Origin: Morinoia aosen
Lineage: Eukaryota; Arthropoda; Malacostraca; Amphipoda; Talitridae
Assembly: GCA_030386875.1 (NCBI GenBank)
Contig: CM059562.1
Span: forward strand, 67,020,201-67,084,200
DNA: 64,000 bases
Direction of reading: 5' to 3'
Notes under the pieces: generated by a model
What the model was told of the DNA's origin: nothing
What the model saw: only the letters and a program-made list of their open reading frames with translations
Database searches by the model: none
Program-made: the position numbers and the translations under genes
Shown here: positions 37,361-48,278 of the stretch, piece after piece
Layout: each line of letters begins with the position of its first letter
Position numbering within the stretch: position 1 is the first letter of the stretch

Positions 37361-40300
37361 CTCAAATCGAGTACAACACTATCTCATCCGTTTACTTCAT
37401 GTAAGTGCAACGAATATTGGTATTATATACTACAGGTTCGGCTTCGTACTTCATTAATCTCGTGTTAACGTTCATAAAGATACTATCTCACTCATGCTCA
37501 TTAATTCTTCACAAGCGAGATGCAGTTAAGAAAGCGATAAATTTATTGGCAATCTGGTACACGAACGAGAACTGATGACAAGCTGTGAACAGAAGGCATG
37601 CGCTCGTGTAATTGTGCGTGTGCTCAACGTGCTGACGGCTCGCCAACGCCGTCATGATTCTCTTGACTTATTCTCTCGGCTGCTAAAACTACTTTCAGGG
37701 TTATAGGTTCTAGCAACAAAATATGCATTGCTCTCGAAGCTATATTTATTTGGCTGTCAGTAGAACAATAGACATGTTTGCCTAAGCTTTAAAAGTTGTG
37801 CCCGGGCAGGACACGATGTGCGGCCACTTCGTGATCTCTTATAGGCGACCCAGCAGCTTGCTCCTACAGGATTCTTCGTAAGAATTCTCCAATACATCCA
37901 CGATAAAGTTTAATGCTAACCATTTTCAGTACTTGAATGAAATATATTCTTTTGCCTGGGCTCAGTCGTAAAGGGAATTCTCCGTTATCACGACTTTGAG
38001 CAAACCCGACCGACCCGACGTGATATGAGCGTTCTTTCCATGGCCTTTTCTAAAGGGCAGTCTTAGCTCAGGCATATTTTCATACGTAGTTTGTTTATGT
38101 TTATGGATGCGTCGAACAGGGTAACAAAGAAACCGAGTTTATTTCAAAACTTCAAATATTTTTTCAAGATATTTCTATTTAGTGCACAAATCGCTCAGAT
38201 TATAAATTGATCATGAAATGAAAAAGATACGTTTTCCCCCCGTAAAACGACCGTAATTTTTTCAAAATATTACTGCGAATTAATTTTGAACGAATTGTCC
38301 GTTCAATGAATCATTCCGTGAGTTAAAGCAATTTCTTGAGAAGTCAGTTCCCATATGCACCGATGCGCTGGGATCTAGGAGTCAACACTTCAACTTATTT
38401 GGATACACACGAGTATTATGATACCAGTGAGTTTTGACGCTATAAATAATTTAAATTTCTATGAAATGTAATTTAATTTCAACCTTTTTGTTAGATGCTC
38501 CATTGGTTTTACAATGATAGAAATTCATTACAATAGTTCATTGTTCATTACAATAGGAATGGCTTCTATGTGCAAAGACAATTTTGCCACAAGCCCCAGC
38601 GTGTCCACAGCTCTGCATCAACATTCACCTGCCCACTGGCGCTCCCCACCCACTCCAATTACCACTACACACCAATGTTTCCTTAACGTGCAATAATAAT
38701 CTGCCACCTTGTCACCTTGTGCCCGCGGCCAAGTTTTTGAACAACGCCTAGTGTCGTCTTCACTTTAACACCGGTGTTCATGTACGAATTTTGCTACGAA
38801 CATTGAACAGTAAACTACTCGAAAGAGAACGAGTACTTTTCTGGAGACAAGAACTCATGAGCTCAGTTAATCAGAATCTAACAGAAGTCAAAAAACTTTA
38901 CGGTTGTCTAACAACTGTTGATTATTTTGATGGAAAGTTACTCGTATAAGATGAAAATCAAAAATTCCTTGAATTTAAATTCCTTCATCGAGCACGTATC
39001 TCAATCTGTATTGAGGAATATATATATATCTCCAATGAAGGTATGAAACGAGAAACTTTAAAATAATTTTGAGTAGCTCAAATAAAACTGGCTACCTCCC
39101 CAAACTCAACTGCTGCGGCGTTGAAACTGGAAAGTTTCTAATGCAGGCTCATAACATCGATGTTCTACGGCATGGTTCTCACGATAACTTCCACTCGACG
39201 TATTTTCTCCCTGTTTCAAAACCGCTATGTGACGATTAGTTTACTTTCCAAGAAATTATAAAGTTTATCAAATTTTAAATTTTTCCGCTCAACCGATTCT
39301 CAACTTAATCGAACTTAGGGCAAGGACATCGTTAACGCTCGTGGATGTCCATTTTTTTCACTGAATGCTACTATTGCTATAACTTGTGAAAATTCCCGCT
39401 AACTTCAAGAGAAGTTCATAGTGCAACAACGTTTACTAATCCTGAGAAAGAATGGCTGTCCAGCTCAGCGTCTGCACTCTATGTAGCACTTGACCGGCAA
39501 TCAAAGTTGTGTTAAAATAATAATCCTTGTTCTGGGAAAATCAGGAAGACGCGGGAGATTAGAGTAAAAATTATTTCTGTCCGAAGTAAGTATGTACTTG
39601 GAAGTGCTTAACTTAGAAATTTAATGAACAAAACAAACGATTCAAGTATATATTTCAACTTCGTTGGAAAGTAGTGGAAGCCTCTGCTTCACGACGCGTG
39701 GGAAATTCCTTGTGCTAGCCTCTGAGGCCGGAACAGTGAGCAAAGAACTGGATGTTGAGTAAAAGCTTCACTCTGTCAAAGAAATACGCGAGTAACACCG
39801 CTAAAATTACCCTGGAGTGATTTGTTGTGTTTCATTTCACTCAATACGACATGAAGCGTATGATCTCTTAATCGAAAACATCAAGGTATTACAAACGGTA
39901 AAAGGAAACACTGAATCAAAAATGTAGAAAGTTTTCAGCGACCTAACAGGAATTCTCGAGTGGCTGTGATGTCTGAGATGAGTTAAAAACTTTTAAGAAA
40001 CGTAGTCCTGCAATAGCATGAATGGCAAAACTGAGCGACAATATCTCCACATAAATATTTAGAATTGAATTATCCTCGATTTGATTACATCTATTTCTGT
40101 TTTGAATGTGCTACATTGTGTTCGACGGAGCATGGGGCATAACAGATTTTAAATGGAGAAACTTGAGAAAACTTACATTTTTGTCCGTCGCTTACAGTAA
40201 CCTGTCCGCTTCAGCCCTTTATGTCAGCCTGACAACTCTTATCGAAGGTGACAGAGAACTTCCCCACAGAGTTTTTATTTTATTTTGGCGAGCTCAAGTC

Positions 40301-40465
40301 TCATTTTACGGAAACAGTCATGTATCTGACAGCGCAACGCAGGGCATAAATACCAGCATGTCGCTTGTGGGCGCATGGTAGTTAAGGAACATTTCGCCGT
40401 CGATGCATGCGCCACTTCATCAGACGCACTCGGGAAAGTTTTGGTGGAGGGGCAATGGACGCTGT
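37361..40465. other. AT-rich sequence, nothing recognised
   Basis: The word ttcattacaatag is repeated at 38524-38563 and a (ta)n run lies near 39020. No gene is supported. Confidence 0.55.
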
Positions 40466-40725
40466 AGTGATACGTTCAGCGTTTATTGTGAAGCATTGCA
40501 TAAAATTTTCTGAGCTGCTTAAGCAACTATCAGAGGTATTTGTTTCCCGCTTTGGTGATACGGTCAGCGTTTATTGTGAAGCATTGCATGAAATTTCCTG
40601 AGCTGTTTAAACAACTATCAGAGGTATATGTTTCCCGCCTTGGTGATGCGTTCAGCGTTTATTTTGATGCATTGCCTGGAATTTACTGAGCTATTTAAGC
40701 AACCATCAAAGGTATATGTTTCCAG
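40466..40725. repeat. 88-bp tandem repeat, 3 copies
   Basis: The word cagcgtttattgtgaagca and variants start at 40477, 40565 and 40653, an exact 88-base spacing twice. Shared words include tgagct, aagcaactatcagaggta and tatgtttccc. The third copy is the most diverged. The short frame 40407-40601 is repeat-derived. Confidence 0.93.
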
Positions 40726-40750
40726 AGATAATAGTGCATCTTGAATGAAC

Positions 40751-41080
40751 ACTTGTGCTCATGATTTATGAAAAAGAATAATTAAATTTTAATTGGATTT
40801 TTAGTGAGATGATATACAAGAGATATCTGATAGAGATGTTGTTGATGCTGAATGAGTTACTGTGTGATGTCAGCAGTCAAGAATGCCTTATTTCCGATAT
40901 TCAACTTGTGCTTATGATATATAAAAAGAACAGTCAAAATTTGATAGAAAATTTAGTGACTTGACGTGCAAGAGAAGTCTGAAAGATTTCATTGGATTTT
41001 GCACGCTTTATTGAGCTGGTGCTGAATGAGTTACTGTGTGAGGTCAGTAGTCGACAATGCCTTATTTACGATAGTTAACA
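40751..41080. repeat. Diverged direct duplication, about 155-175 bp
   Basis: The word acttgtgctcatgatttatg at 40751 recurs as acttgtgcttatgatatat at 40904. The block gctgaatgagttactgtgtg at 40847 recurs at 41021, followed by shared gaatgcctta or caatgcctta words. The two offsets (153 and 174) differ through indels. Confidence 0.85.
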
Positions 41081-42240
41081 TCAGCTCAGAACATACCATC
41101 GCGCCACAATGCATGCCATCCCTCGTTGTAGAGTTGTTTAAAGTTTTTATATAGGTGGTACGTTATTCATCTGAGCAGAAGAAAATACTCATTTAAAGAG
41201 AAACTCATGTTATCCCTTTGCGTTACCACAAGCTTTCTCTACAGACACGAGTCAAATTGTTCTAGCAACAGATTGTCAAACATCGAGATCGCATTGAGAT
41301 GCATTTACGATTTATGTGGGTACGAAAGACCAGTTTCTTTTCATCACGTGATTATATATCTGAAAGCAAGATTAGAAATGTAAATCTGCCATACTAACGT
41401 CAAATATTTCGAAGGCAGTTGTACCGACTATTTTGTTATTGCTGAACATCAAAGTTGATCGAACGCGCTTTGACTAAATCTGAAATGTCTACCTCATAAT
41501 TTATTTGTACTCGTATGGTTTCAAAAACACATCATTAGCGTTTTCTGTTGGCTTACAAAAGGGGCAGGTTGTTCATAGTTTAAAAATTCATAACCTCGAG
41601 CAGCCAAACGGAAAGAATGTTCTCGAATTTTCCCGACATCTTAGAAGCTCAAGGTTAATATTATCTTTTTTAACTTGGTCACATTATCCTTATCCGATAT
41701 GCCGCAGACGTTAGCCGGCATGGAATGAGTCTCATTCTAGTAGATGCATCTGAAACGCGTGAAGTGCTCTAATTTACGAAATAAAGTACTTGAACGAACG
41801 AAAAAGGCTCCATTTAAAATAAATATTCTCTTCTAAACACAAACAATAATTCCGTATTTCCTAAAACTCGGTAGTTCACGTACCTTTTTCCTACTGGGGG
41901 AGAAATCCGACCTGTGTAGCCTGGATATCGCCTGAACCCAACATGTTTGTACGTAACTATAGTGCCATCAACAACTGTTACCGTGCTTAACAGCAATCGA
42001 ACATACTCTACCAGTAATTACGATTGTCAAATGAAGAGTTCAAAACCGTATATAAATTTTCAATGGAAATGCCCATCAGAAATTAAATCAATGCTTGGGA
42101 CAAATTTGTCTTTCTCACTCATCTCCTGCTTCAAACCTGCGATTAAAACCCAAGATTTTACCCTAATGAGAGGCTTTTCAGGAACGTATTCAGCTCGACA
42201 TGTCGCCTGCAAAAGAACAGTGTTACAATCGCCTTGTGAT
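41081..42240. other. Unassigned sequence
   Basis: No gene is supported. The 157-codon plus-strand frame starting at 41947 runs into the pyrimidine-rich tract described next, which explains much of its length. Confidence 0.45.
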
Positions 42241-42660
42241 ACAATTCTAACAAATCATTGTGTTCCTTCTCTTGCAGCCTGCACCCTTCTTCCTGGCCGC
42301 CCTACCCTATCTCCACTCTCCTATCTATGTTGTCTCGAGACGTTTCTTTACTCCAATTGTCTCTACCCCATTACTTTCCCTCTATCTCGTCCCTCTCTCT
42401 TAAATAATGCTTTTCCATGAACTCCATGACATACGCCATGACATCACATCTACCCCACAACATCCCACTTACACCACAACATCCCGCCTTTGCCTCAATC
42501 AGTCTATGCCACAATATCCAACCAACGTTTCTACACAACATCCCACCATTTATCATAAGTTCCCATTCCGCAAAAAAATTCTACATCAGAGCACATTAGT
42601 CTAACCCATCCCAACCCATCAACCCTACTTCAATCTACCCCACCTTCTCCCACTATATAT
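42241..42660 (+). repeat. Strongly pyrimidine-biased and CA-rich tract
   Basis: The plus strand is dominated by C and T from about 42265 to 42415. It then carries repeated ccacaacatccc-type words (near 42455, 42474, 42509, 42533) and ends in a C/A-rich stretch to about 42650. The strand asymmetry is conspicuous. It may be decayed simple sequence, and no gene is evident. Confidence 0.75.
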
Positions 42661-42670
42661 GATAACATTA

Positions 42671-42757
42671 TGCGCCTTTACGCAATGACAGCCCTATCAT
42701 GCGCTTGTGCATAATGACAACAATATCAAACGACTGTACGTGATGATAAAAACGCTT
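42671..42757. repeat. 29-bp tandem repeat, 3 copies
   Basis: Units begin tgcgcctttacgcaatgaca, tgcgcttgtgcataatgaca and aacgactgtacgtgatgata at 42671, 42700 and 42729. Each is 29 bases and progressively diverged. Confidence 0.8.
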
Positions 42758-43761
42758 CCGAAGCAGGAGCTTTGACATGTCTCTCTTGCAGGTAACATGC
42801 TTCGCTGGTAAATTAGGCGCTTTAGTGTTCAAGGGTTCCATTTCTTGGTGTTGTTCAACTGCGTTAAATTTCTTGGTGCATTACAGTAATTCGTGTTCCG
42901 CCGGAGTAATCAGAAGTTTTTCTGTGATTTGGTAAAGCGACCGAAAATCAATTATCAAACCATGTCATGAAGGTTCTGATATTTTTAGGAATCAAAGGTG
43001 TGCTGTGTAAATTCATTTTAGTGGCAAATTATTGAACTCTCATACAGAACTGCGGCAATAGTTTTAGGACAGACAATGATGCTAAAAAATGTCGTGCTGG
43101 TGCAGGGTATTTTCCTTTTGTTCATGTTGAACTAAAAAATTTATCAAACAACGGATCAGAAATTGGAAACAACGTAGATAATTCTACCACACTAATATAT
43201 TAGGAATGTTTCATCGTAGAGTAACGTCAGCGTGTCGGGGAAAAAAGAAATGATCTTGGCTGTAGTATTTTCAATGATACGAGGAAAACGGTCAAATAAT
43301 GGGACAACACTTTGCGCGACGGCCGCATTGATAGATATTGTGTTAACATGAAAGTCCTGGCGCTCGTGCAAGAAAATTGGTGAGTAAAAATGGGTTCCAT
43401 TAGTTCCTGTACCTGATTGCTGTCTGACGGCGCGGCACTTGTGGACAACCCGAGAATGGACCATTAGGCCCGTTTCTGTTGCCATTTCTATTCTAGTTTG
43501 TTTTATTCTATTCTTCAGGTAGTGTTATCGAAATTACCGTAGTACGAACATCTCTCGTCGTGTATTATAAGGCGTGCAATTATCTAGTCAATATTTTTCA
43601 ATTCTCTGTATATTCTTTGCAGATCTTACACCTGACGGGTGTAAGACGTTCCTGGGGTTCCTGAGACGTTCATTTTACATAGTATAGACCAATTAAAATT
43701 TTTTTAACTCTGTAGAGTGCTGTAGTTTTTGCCCTTAACTTTTCGTTCTATTCTACTGCAG
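42758..43761. other. Unassigned sequence with splice-site-like motifs
   Basis: No reading frame is supported. Pyrimidine tracts ending in cag|gt occur at 42792 and 43519 (see findings). The stretch ends in the strong acceptor before the exon candidate at 43762. Confidence 0.45.
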
Positions 43762-43951
43762 TGTATCTTTCCCACGGTCCATGCCACGGTTACCACTTTA
43801 CACGCGCCAGCCGTTCCTGTCCATTTACATTCCCGAGATGCTGCAAGGGAAACTCGCGAACAGCCGCCTCGCCACCCTCTACCGCTGCGAAGCCGAGCCA
43901 ACTTTACTGCAGATGCTGCGGCAACCCGAACCCTGTTTTGCAGCGGCTCGG
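43762..43951 (+). CDS. GC-rich internal-exon candidate, unknown protein
   Basis: A branch-point-like cttaact and a T/C-rich tract ending in ctactgcag precede a segment open for 63 codons after one split base. By hand count G+C is about 63% at first, 48% at second and 66% at third codon positions. This is the profile expected of this frame being coding in AT-rich DNA and not of the two other plus frames. The peptide contains YTRQPFLSIYIPEMLQGKLA, a mix of aromatic, hydrophobic and charged residues. The closing donor cgg|gtgggg is weak, and without it the frame continues to a stop after 44044. All frames of this GC-rich patch are open on both strands, so a misread is possible. No family is recognised. 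Confidence 0.28.
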
Positions 43952-45267
43952 GTGGGGCTAAAGCACGCCGCACCGAGCACGATTTGCGGCATCGATGGAG
44001 CAAAAAAACGCTGTTTGCCAAACATGTTGGGCAACGCATCATGAGCTTTGACTCCAAGCCAAGAATTTCTGCTCAAAACAAAGCTCGCTATGGAAAGCAC
44101 TCCCCTAATTCGCTCACATTATTCGCTCAGGCACGTGGTCGCGAGAGTGGGAAAAGCAGAAGAGGGCGGTCATGTCTTCTTTACCGCAAATATTTCTGAT
44201 GAAAGCTTAAATAGCTCCTGAACTTTATTTCATTTATTTGTTAATTACGCTTAGGTGGAACTTTTATGTATACGTTATTCTATAATTTAGTTAACTGAAA
44301 ACTTTTAAAATACGTTGTTGTTTGTTCCCGAGCCATGTTTGGAGTTAATAATTCGAAATTCTAGAACACTTTGAAAAGGTGACATTTTATGAGTTTATCT
44401 CATCGTATTCACGAACAGTATTCACATGAAAGCTTTGTGTCAAACTTAATGCAGACAAAAATTTCGGTACACATTGAAATTCAGAAAGATGATGATAGAA
44501 AGTGATATGTATATCACCATGTACGAATACATTTCACAACCACGAAATTTATTCATTAATATGTTATCAGTCTGAAAATTGCTTTCTGAAAATGCATAGT
44601 TCCAAGTGGATTAAGTTCGTCAAGTGTCTATAAAGTTTCCACTTGAATATTAGCCTGCCTTTTTTTAACATCCGCCAATTGCTTCTGTGGTTACGGATAT
44701 TAAGATCTGATTATCATGTTTTGCTCGAGTACTCATCATAGCGATTCGAAATAATGTTTTTCGTTAGCATTTACAGGAGAAGATGGTTGGTTATCGTGTT
44801 AGCCTAAACGAGCAATTGTTCAGTTAATTTTTGCGATGTGTATTAAGATATTTTCATTTAAAAATGAGTTGAGAGCAACATAGTAGTCAATTGTGTAGTA
44901 TTTAATGAGGATTTGGAGAGCTGTTATCGAAAATAACAAGGGTTCAAGATTGTGTGGTGCTAAGTCTTCTTGAATAATACAAATTATAATAAATGATATT
45001 CAGGCTATATCGCACTGGAGTCTAACGCGTTATTGACTGTTATAATGCTGCGACAACGATCCTAGAAATTCCTCTGTTTTCTTCTGACATAAACACGAGT
45101 GTTTGTGGGAAAACGTATCCAACGTCCTGTTGTATAACATAAAGTTGATCGATTACTCGATTGTCTCGCATCGATTTCATGGTTATCATCATATGATTTT
45201 CTTGGTACCTTAACGTAGAACTTCATTCGGAAGGCTTCAAAACTGCAATTCTTCCAAGTGTATAAAG
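43952..45267. other. AT-rich sequence, nothing recognised
   Basis: The GC-rich patch fades by about 44170. The rest is AT-rich with no supported features. Confidence 0.5.
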
Positions 45268-45340
45268 CAGGGGTACTCTAAGTAGTGGTCTGTGAACTAG
45301 TGCCCGTGAGCGAGCCATCACCTGCTGGCCTGTTCGCTAA
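45268..45340 (+). mobile_element. Possible hAT-type transposon end
   Basis: The sequence begins caggggtactctaagtagtg and continues ggtctgtgaact...cccgtgagcgagcc. This resembles the terminal sequence typical of hAT non-autonomous elements (CAGGGGTNCTCAAA followed by a GTCCG/GTGAAC-type stretch). No matching inverted end was found downstream, so it would be a truncated copy. The identification is from memory of the family pattern and is tentative. Confidence 0.3.
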
Positions 45341-45534
45341 TATAAAGGAAAGCATAACGTAATGTCAGTTATTTAACATCATGCGCTGTAGAAAACCGCT
45401 TATTAGTTAGCTGGTGGAGAGTGATACATGCCGATCGTGGTGGAGATGTTGTATGTTTGCAATTTGTCATCACACAGGTGTTGATGTTGAACAAAATAAT
45501 AGACGCTCATTAAAAAATATGTATATTGGCATAC

Positions 45535-46135
45535 CTAGTACGGGATAGGAAAAACAGTTGACATTCAAACAGCTAGCAATCTTCTTGAAGAGGATAACGA
45601 CAGTTCCTGTAGGGTTTCCGAAAGAATCTGATTCTACTCTTCCCGAAAAAATAAAGGCAAGTCCAGATAACGATGATGAAGGTGGATAACAATCTCTCAC
45701 CTTTATTTCCAAAGTAGACCATAAAGGCACAATAACATATATACCTGGTGACTGTGGGGGCCAGGGAAGATGCAACAAATCACCTTCATGCTCTCAAAAC
45801 CTGTCCTGATCGATCCGAGATGTGTAAATGTGGGCGTTGTTGTCTTGGAACACGGTATTACCATTGGTAACACTGCACCATTGGATTGACTAGATCGGCC
45901 AAAATGATCACATAATCCTCACCATTTATGCCACATAGCAGAGTAATTTTGGGGTCCTGGAATACCAAGATAGAGCTGCCTAAATCCCGACCGAATAATC
46001 GCCCTGTTTTACTCCTGGCAGCAAGCAGCATAAATCTCAGGCTTGGGTTCATCAGCCAAAAACTCGGTAAGGTGTTGGGAACCAGTGTGAAACAAGACTC
46101 TTCTGGCAAAATGAATTGAAATAATGTCATAAAAA
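45535..46135 (-). pseudogene. Tc1/mariner-family transposase, decayed C-terminal half
   Basis: Reading on the minus strand with frame changes, the pieces follow the order of a Tc1-like transposase. First comes the stretch after the first catalytic Asp (ESCFTLVP), then GINGEDYVIILADLVNPMVQ, then VFQDNNAHIYTS with the second Asp retained. Next are HLPWPPQSP and PLWSTLEIKVRDCYPP, and an end like other Tc1 proteins (ACLN-type motif, then PY and a TAG stop at 45535-45537). The usual DLNxIE block is replaced by GIYVIV, so the third catalytic residue is lost. There is an in-frame stop before EHEG and several frameshifts. The N-terminal DNA-binding half and the inverted ends are not visible. This is an inactive fossil. 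Confidence 0.8.
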
Positions 46136-47630
46136 ACACTTTAGAGAATTCGAGAAGCACTTCTTGTAATTTCCACCCCGTTCAGCTACTATAATCCGTA
46201 TTTTTTAAGGTGAGTATTGATTATAATTCTCCCTTTTTCGAATTAGTTTGTTGATGTCTGCTGGAAGTGTATTATTATGCTCAACTAATCCAAATCAATT
46301 AACCTTGATTTGTGCATACTTTTCCTGATCACTGATGAGACGAGGTTTTTCACATGTCTAGCACCAGCCGTCACAGCCGCAGGTATTTCGTCTTTTAATG
46401 GTACGAGGCATAATTCGGCTGTAATCGTCGTCCGATTCACTTCTACAAATCGAGCACTAACAGCATAACTTCTTTCAAGCATAATAAGTTGTGTATTTAG
46501 TTATTTTAGTGTTAATAGTTCACGTCAGAACAAAGTAATGTTGTAGAGGTAAACGGATTATTATGTCAATGGGAGAACGTAAAAGTATTACTTTTGTTTT
46601 ATGAAGTCCATTATGAGAAAATCCAAGTATGCTAAGTTTTTTCCAGACATTCACTTTTTTATGAAGCTTGTGTCGAATAGAGCAAGACAGCGCTCAAGCT
46701 TTGAGGTATTTACCTACTCCTATAGCTGTCCCATAGATTCTTACGCTCGGCAAACAGAATCAACGAGTCGAAATCAAACGCAACCTTTTTCTAATCATTT
46801 TTATCGCCGGAGTTTCAAAGTTTTCTGGACGTCGTGTAAAGCTAATTTTTCGAGATTTTTCAATCTACCAATTGTTTAGTTCATCAACAGAAGTTGACAT
46901 CGTAATTTTCAACTTGTTTCACTTTTTAATCTAAAACCTTTTTTGAGACGCTCAACATCATGACAAATTTTCTAACGATCCCAACATTAAAATACAACTT
47001 CATCAAATAGAAAACATCTCAAACTACTGTTGTTATACGGACTTTGAGCGATGACATCCAATTAAACAAGCGAGAGACAAAACATATCTGAATACAAAGT
47101 AGCATTCCATTTATATGAATTTTATTCAGTAGTATTTTCTGCGTTAACTTAAGCTATTTTTCATTGAATGTTGAACAACGAAAGCGTTCAAATGATATGT
47201 GTGGATTAGTGCAACGTTGAGTACTAATTTTATTTATTAACTTGTTTTCAGCGTGGGGAACTATCTTTCGCATTGTAACTCGTTTGAGTTATTTAGTACG
47301 TCTAATTAGTAAACTAGATGCATTTGAAAAATTTTTTAATGTCCTTGATATCATTTGTAATGAAGCTCCTGAATCATCGCAATACTTCTTCAGCCTCAAT
47401 TGCACAAACTAATTATTGGGTCACGTTTCTTTAAAACTATAAAACGTGCCTCAGAATACTGGTCATTTTTATCTTTCTCCCTGTTTTGACCTCACACACT
47501 AGAAACTTTGTTGCCCGCTGCAGCTTACAGTATTTGGTCAAAATGAAGCTTGATTTGCGGCTGTTCATATGGTGATTGGTGACAAAATTTGCACTCGTGC
47601 TCAGCCTCGGTGATTTGGCGGAAGACTCAC
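46136..47630. other. AT-rich sequence, nothing recognised
   Basis: An aag|gtgagt donor-like word at 46208-46216 (plus) has no supporting exon. No other features. Confidence 0.5.
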
Positions 47631-47810
47631 CTAAACTTGAGAGTAATGTAAAACAAATGTCCTCGGCGCAATCACAGATACCCACGTACGGCAAAATTCT
47701 CAATGTGGGGCCTTCACACGGCAAAAACATTCGTAAATAAAGTACATAGAGTCTCTGCAAGCGGTCAGAAGCGAGAAGGGGCTCTGTCATTCCTCCTTCT
47801 GTAACGAGTT
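47631..47810 (-). CDS. Possible internal exon, unknown protein
   Basis: Within a 167-codon open frame (47437-47940, minus), a 180-base segment lies between a tgcctgcag acceptor and a strong donor (tttag|gtgagt). It encodes 59 codons plus two split bases on one side and one on the other. An earlier acceptor near 47850 (gcgttttccag) would extend it. The peptide looks globular, with SDRLQRLYVLYLRMFLPCEG and YVGICDCAEDICFTLLSSL. Third-position G+C is only about 44%, modestly above the other positions. No family is recognised, and the long open frame could be chance. Confidence 0.22.
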
Positions 47811-48023
47811 CTGCAGGCAACTTCAAAAGACACTTATCAAGCGAGCTGGAAAACGCGCATACCTTGAAAACGTAACAGGAATATTTATAATAGTTCGCTG
47901 CGTTGCATTTCTGTATGGTAAATGAATGAAACGCAGCCATAAATTATGGTGTAAAATCTTCCCGCGCGATGTAATAAGTCATTACGAGACAGGAAGTGTT
48001 CTTGCGAATCTAAAACACGGAGT

Positions 48024-48278
48024 TTGCAGAGAAAACTCTCCCATGACAATTTTTCTCTCCAATCTAGTCAGAGTAGGATATTTCAGCCTGAAGAGCATTT
48101 AAACATATCGAAACTCTCCAGTGATAATTTTTATCTTCAATCTAGTCAGTGTAGAATGTTTCAGCCTGATGAACATTTAAGCCTACGGAATTCAAAGTTC
48201 ATTCGAGTTCATTCGAGAGAAGTTCGAGAAATTCTACGTTCAACAAATCATGCCGTACAGAAATTTGCTAATCGATAG
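48024..48278 (+). CDS. Open frame with in-frame 26-residue duplication, unknown
   Basis: This 84-codon ATG-initiated frame contains two adjacent 78-base units (48033 and 48111), hence exactly 26 codons each. Both read KLSxDNFxLQSSQxRxFQP. Differences between the units cluster at third codon positions (six of the ten codons with a single change, four of them silent), as expected if selection kept the protein after duplication. No signal peptide, domain or splice site is recognised, and the upstream sequence has no evident promoter. It could be an exon of a larger gene, a small protein, or a coincidence in non-coding DNA. Confidence 0.25.
   Translation: MQRKLSHDNFSLQSSQSRIFQPEEHLNISKLSSDNFYLQSSQCRMFQPDEHLSLRNSKFIRVHSREVREILRSTNHAVQKFANR
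48033..48188. repeat. 78-bp tandem duplication
   Basis: Two copies begin aaactctcc at 48033 and 48111 and share caatctagtcag and tttcagcctga words. They are about 78% identical by hand alignment. Confidence 0.9.

Noticed and set aside
39540..39600. Exon ending at a gaa|gtaagt donor
   Set aside because: The sequence before the donor has stops in the relevant frames and no usable acceptor nearby.
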